Positions 63,052 to 64,000 of a stretch of DNA of 64,000 nucleotides are shown here, one piece after another. The stretch is taken from contig NZ_QWEI01000003.1 of NCBI RefSeq assembly GCF_003515775.1, positions 1 to 64,000 on the forward strand, read 5' to 3'. The position numbers and the translations under genes are program-made. A model generated the notes under the pieces. It did no database searches and was not told where the DNA came from. It was given only the letters and a program-made list of their open reading frames with translations. Origin of the DNA: Ureibacillus yapensis (GTDB lineage: Bacteria > Bacillota > Bacilli > Bacillales_A > Planococcaceae). Within the stretch, counting starts at the first letter, position 1. Every line of letters starts with the position of its first letter.

Positions 63052-64000
63052 TCAAATCTCACTTAATATATCTTTTACCAATTTATTTGCCATATCTAGT
63101 GGTAAGGGCAATTTTATTGGTGTTTGATTCCTTAATCTAGGTTCCGTTTTAGTTTTCCTTTCCTTTTTATTTGGGTCTTTAAATTCATCTTCTAACACTA
63201 AGAATGATGGAATGTTGATTTCCTTTAACTTATGCAAAATTAATGCAATTTCATCACTTTTTAATATATTACAAGATCCAAAAGGCGTAAAGTGCGACAT
63301 AATGGGCTTTGAGATAGTTTTCCTTACATTATCATGCTTAGATAAGTTGTCATTATGTGCATTTGAAGTCATACTATCACTTTTATTCGATAAGCTTATA
63401 AACGTCCGTTCATCTAATTGAAATAAGCCTGATAATGTTACATGTGGACAAGGATTAAGTGTATCCTGTTCAATTGCATAATAAGATCCAACATCTGAAT
63501 CATTTCGAAGCTGCACAAAATGAGTGCGCTGACATTCCTTAAAATTTTGATCATTTAAATATTTATTTGACATATAATTGACAAATTGTTTGTGGTTTTG
63601 CATGTTCTGACGATTGTAACACACAATAAAAATGTCTTCTGGGTATTGTTTTTCTAGACTTTCTAAACATTGCAAAAATGAATGATAGGTTGTATCTTCG
63701 AATTTTTTTGTTTGTTTAAATAGTACAAGCTTTAAGGTTGCCTCATCGAATAATGTCCATTGTTCCAATACTTCTGGAACATACACATAAAGTTTATTGC
63801 GATATAATCGCGTTAAAAATAGCGTTTCGTTTTCACGATAAACTCCAATTACATGGATTGTCCCTCGATTATTCGCTATCTTATTAAATAGTTTGTCACT
63901 ATCTATAAATTGCCAATTAAATTTACTAAATAAATCATACAACGATTTTTGCATGCGTATAACAAAATCTTGTGCAATCGCCCAATCTTCTGACGCATCA
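63052..64000 (-). CDS. Partial hypothetical protein, possibly a pPIWI_RE-like C-terminus
   Basis: The frame is open to the window edge (DASEDWAIAQDFVIR precedes the first visible Met), so only the last 316 residues are seen. The mixed alpha/beta sequence includes EDIFIVCYNRQNMQNHKQF, VQLRNDSDVGSYYAI and a C-terminal IKLPLPLDMANKLVKDIL. The order of an LRxxxD-like strand, a lone-strand spacer and a final LPLPL motif reminds me of the pPIWI_RE protein family, but I cannot confirm it. The 62.6-63.0 kb gene follows in the same direction. Confidence 0.45.
   Translation of the reverse strand, partial: DASEDWAIAQDFVIRMQKSLYDLFSKFNWQFIDSDKLFNKIANNRGTIHVIGVYRENETLFLTRLYRNKLYVYVPEVLEQWTLFDEATLKLVLFKQTKKFEDTTYHSFLQCLESLEKQYPEDIFIVCYNRQNMQNHKQFVNYMSNKYLNDQNFKECQRTHFVQLRNDSDVGSYYAIEQDTLNPCPHVTLSGLFQLDERTFISLSNKSDSMTSNAHNDNLSKHDNVRKTISKPIMSHFTPFGSCNILKSDEIALILHKLKEINIPSFLVLEDEFKDPNKKERKTKTEPRLRNQTPIKLPLPLDMANKLVKDILSEI

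Overview
The window is low-GC Firmicutes chromosome from an endospore former. Evidence for spores is a tricistronic GerA-type germination operon, CotF-like coat genes and a stand-alone VanW-like gene. Strong AGGAGG ribosome sites, many TTG/GTG starts, SLH-domain anchoring, parE-parC next to plsY and a HesB/YneR-like gene fit Bacillaceae/Planococcaceae (Lysinibacillus/Solibacillus-like). That placement is inference from gene content; no rRNA or tRNA gene is visible.

Region by region. (1) 1-9.1 kb is AT-rich accessory DNA with small hypothetical and membrane genes, an SDR, a TetR regulator, a CPBP protease and an MFS exporter. It carries eleven copies of a short interspersed inverted-repeat element in two sizes (about 70 bp and about 29 bp). 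A twelfth copy lies inverted at 58.1 kb. (2) 9.2-14.5 kb has a DRE-TIM aldolase-like enzyme, a decayed transporter, an SLH protein, a divergent lipoprotein/YetF pair and two coat-F-like genes. (3) 14.6-18.3 kb is an aminotransferase plus polar amino-acid ABC uptake operon. (4) 18.3-25.8 kb is a catabolic cluster: LuxR-type regulator, HSL-family esterase, Baeyer-Villiger monooxygenase, aldehyde dehydrogenase, zinc alcohol dehydrogenase and a second esterase. Together they outline ketone to ester/lactone to hydroxyacid to dicarboxylate. (5) 26.4-36.8 kb is a signalling locus: PAS protein, PAS-GGDEF-EAL-PilZ protein, REC-GGDEF-EAL-LuxR protein, hybrid histidine kinase with two receivers, and a CheR-type methyltransferase. 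(6) 37-54.7 kb is mostly conserved chromosome: gerA-type operon, VanW, YtcJ-like amidohydrolase, SDR, flavin reductase, HesB-like, plsY, parE/parC, EamA transporter, and ActP-like symporter with its DUF485 partner. (7) 54.7-64 kb is AT-rich and looks like a recombinase-associated defence or mobile island. It holds a frameshifted XerC-like recombinase, a second tyrosine recombinase behind a terminator-like leader hairpin, an ATPase stub joined to a helical protein, a GIY-YIG nuclease with two tiny genes upstream, a PD-(D/E)xK-type nuclease overlapping an unknown partner, a gene with an in-frame stop, and a partial gene running off the window.

Best candidates for something new are the repeat family with a compensating inner stem, the diguanylate cyclase/phosphodiesterase fused to a LuxR DNA-binding domain, and the two small multi-gene nuclease cassettes in the last 5 kb. 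All functional statements come from reading motifs by eye; no database search was possible.
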